From positions 36,066,749-36,130,748 of the forward strand of contig OZ024741.1 in assembly GCA_964016885.1 (NCBI GenBank): a DNA stretch of 64,000 bases, read 5' to 3'. The notes under the pieces are model-generated. The model was not told the origin of the DNA, did not search any database, and was given only the letters and a program-made list of their open reading frames with translations. The stretch comes from Eledone cirrhosa. Its lineage: Eukaryota; Mollusca; Cephalopoda; Octopoda; Eledonidae. Positions 63,001 to 64,000 of this stretch are shown here, one piece after another (the first letter of the stretch is position 1; the number at the start of each line of letters is the position of its first letter). The position numbers were made by a program, and so were the translations under genes.

Positions 63001-64000
63001 TATGGACTCTTCACACTAAGAAATATTCAGCCTATGGACTCTTCACCCTAAGAACTCTTCAGTCTATGAACTCTTCAGTCTATGAACTCTTCACTCTTAG
63101 AACTATTCAGGCTATTATCTCTTCACCCAAGAACTCTTCAGCCTATGAACTGTTCACCCTAAGAACTCTTCAGCCTATGGACTCTTCAGCCTATGAACTC
63201 TTCACCCTAAGAACTCTTCAGCTTATGGTCTCTTCTGCCTATGAACTCTTCAGCCTATTGTCTCTCCAACCTATGGACTCTTCACGCTAAGGAATTCTTC
63301 AGCCTATGGAGTATTCTGCCTATAAACTCTTCACCCTTAGAACTCTTCAGGCTATTAAATCTTCACCCTAAGAACTCTTCAGCCTATGAATTCTTCAACC
63401 TATGGACTCTTCAGCCTATGGACTCTTCACTCTAAGAATTCTTCAGGCTATTAACTCTTCACCCTAAGAACTCTTCGGCCTATGAACTCTTCACCCTAAG
63501 AACTCTTCAACCTATGGACTCTTCAGCCTATGGACTATTCATTCTAAGAACTCTTCAGCCTATGGACTCTTCAGACTATGCACTCTTCACCCTTAGAACT
63601 CTTCAGGCTATTAAGTCTTCAGCCTATGGACTCTTCAGCCAATGAATTCTTCACCCTAAGAACTCTTAAGCCTATGAACTGTTCAGCCAATGAACTCTTC
63701 AGCCTATGGAATCCTCAGCCAATGAACTCTTCCCCCTAAGAACTCTTCAGCCTATGAATTCTTCAACCTATGGACTCTTCAGCCTATGGACTCTTCACTC
63801 TAAGAATTCTTCAGGCTATTAACTCTTCACCCTAAGAACTCTTCGGCCTATGAACTCTTCACCCTAAGAACTCTTCAACCTATGGACTCTTCAGCCTATG
63901 GACTCTTCATTATAAGAACTCTTCAGCCTATGAACTCTTCAGACTATGCACTCTTCACCCTTAGAACTCTTCAGGCTATTAAGTCTTCAGCCTATGAACT
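60098..64000 (+). repeat. HOR family 4, second copy (Y2), cut by the window end
   Basis: It matches 44419-48321 with few substitutions. Those I noticed are: GATCTATTC to GAACTATTC near 60550, CCCTAAGAACG to CCCTAACAACG near 60691, GAACTCTTAG to GGAGTCTTAG near 61310, GAACTCTTC to GAACTATTC near 61820, CCTAGGAAC to CCTAGTAAC near 62444, TCTGCAACC to TCTTCAACC near 63760, CTCTATG to CTCTAAG near 63800 and CATTCTAAG to CATTATAAG near 63910. That is at least eight in about 3.9 kb. It shares the rare +2 monomer (CTCTCTTC) found near 44617 and 60296. The remaining ~11.8 kb would lie beyond this window. Confidence 0.9.

Larger units (their letters stand above)
1..64000 (+). repeat. 16-bp satellite array filling the whole window
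   Basis: Every stretch I read is made of head-to-tail monomers of about 16 bp. The two commonest forms are ACTCTTCAGCCTATGR (type A) and ACTCTTCACCCTAAGA (type B), which differ mainly at monomer positions 9, 14 and 16. The CTCTTCA half looks steadier than the second half. Recurrent substitutions turn CTCTTCA into TGTTCA, CACTTCA, TATTCA or CTTTTCA. Consensus base counts are A4 C5 G2 T5 for A (ending in A) and A5 C6 G1 T4 for B, about 44% GC, with C far above G on this strand throughout. No inversion and no non-satellite interruption was seen. Occasional 14-, 15- or 18-bp monomers shift the register. This is typical of eukaryotic tandem satellite DNA. The family name and species are unknown to me. 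Confidence 0.97.

Noticed and set aside
1189..63435. About fifty open reading frames of 64-122 codons on the plus strand, for example 1189-1512, 8053-8328 and 47243-47611
   Set aside because: All spell the same 16-residue satellite cycle. They begin at the ATG inside type-A monomers and stop at the TAA or TGA inside other monomers. Overlapping frames (47243-47611 and 47562-47756) give the same kind of peptide. None has its own codon pattern, non-repeat domain or flanking gene signal. They are by-products of a 16-bp unit.
1..64000. A giant repeat protein with 16-residue repeats, such as an ice-nucleation-like or solenoid protein
   Set aside because: Stops fall every 60-120 codons in every frame, off-size monomers shift the frame often, and the cycle shows no conserved structural motif that I recognise from these families.
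1..64000. CRISPR array
   Set aside because: Repeats are contiguous, with no unique spacers, and the unit of 16 bp is too short. No cas-like gene is present.
1..64000. Telomeric array, because of the many CCCTAA hexamers
   Set aside because: The hexamers are single and separated by ten or more other bases. There is no run of tandem CCCTAA.
1..64000. Heat-shock elements, since GAA and TTC triplets recur (GAACTCTTC)
   Set aside because: The triplets are three bases apart, whereas heat-shock elements need GAA and TTC separated by two bases in a 5-bp register.
1..64000. Steroid-receptor sites from AGAACTGTTC
   Set aside because: The two half-sites abut directly, lacking the three-base spacer and outer bases of the known element.
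1..64000. CENP-B box
   Set aside because: The pattern TTCG-N4-A-N2-CGGG was not seen. CpG is scarce and occurs only in scattered variants.
1..64000. tRNA, rRNA, transposon or promoter elements in the array
   Set aside because: No sequence departs from the satellite monomer for more than a few bases, so no such element has room to exist here.

Overview
The whole 64 kb window is one satellite (minisatellite-type) DNA array. I found no unique sequence, gene, RNA gene, transposon or CRISPR array in it. The basic unit is 16 bp, always head to tail and always in the same orientation. Two main monomer types dominate: A, ACTCTTCAGCCTATGR, and B, ACTCTTCACCCTAAGA. They are often interleaved as A-B pairs of 32 bp. 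Two recurrent variants are D (ACTCTTCACCCTTAGA) and C (ACTCTTCAGGCTATTA). Tens of kilobases of simple satellite with multi-kilobase higher-order repeats (HORs) point to a eukaryotic chromosome, most likely heterochromatin (pericentromeric, centromeric, subtelomeric or a knob-like block). The species cannot be named from this window.

Layout, left to right. Positions 1-1640 are a decayed mosaic of older monomers. Positions 1641-7122 are an older, longer HOR copy (copy 0) with an internal duplication of about 2.05 kb. Positions 7123-26274 are a core of five HOR copies (4303, 4335, 2802, 2802 and 4910 bp in the phase used here), followed by an older right-flank copy to about 28297. The core copies share derived bases absent from both flanks, and they form a stepwise deletion series of about 4.9, 4.3 and 2.8 kb. 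Positions 28565-36083 hold a second HOR family (one 4666-bp copy and one shortened copy of about 2.85 kb). Positions 36084-42500 hold a third family (period about 2542 bp, with a nested 496-bp duplication). Positions 42501-44418 show little long-range order. From 44419 to the window end lies a fourth family: a complete 15679-bp unit (44419-60097) followed directly by the first 3.9 kb of a second, nearly identical copy. Inside the 15.7-kb unit are a nested 3221-bp tandem duplication and 608-bp and 368-bp HORs.

There is no gene network to describe. Because 16 leaves remainder 1 on division by 3, all three plus-strand frames read the same 16-residue cycle (MNSSAYELFTLRTLQP and variants). This produces many spurious open frames of 64-122 codons on the plus strand only, so I annotate none of them as CDS. 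The interest lies in the amplification history: nested duplications over sizes from 48 bp to 15.7 kb, many exact multiples of 16, with deletion junctions that fall in register within the monomer.
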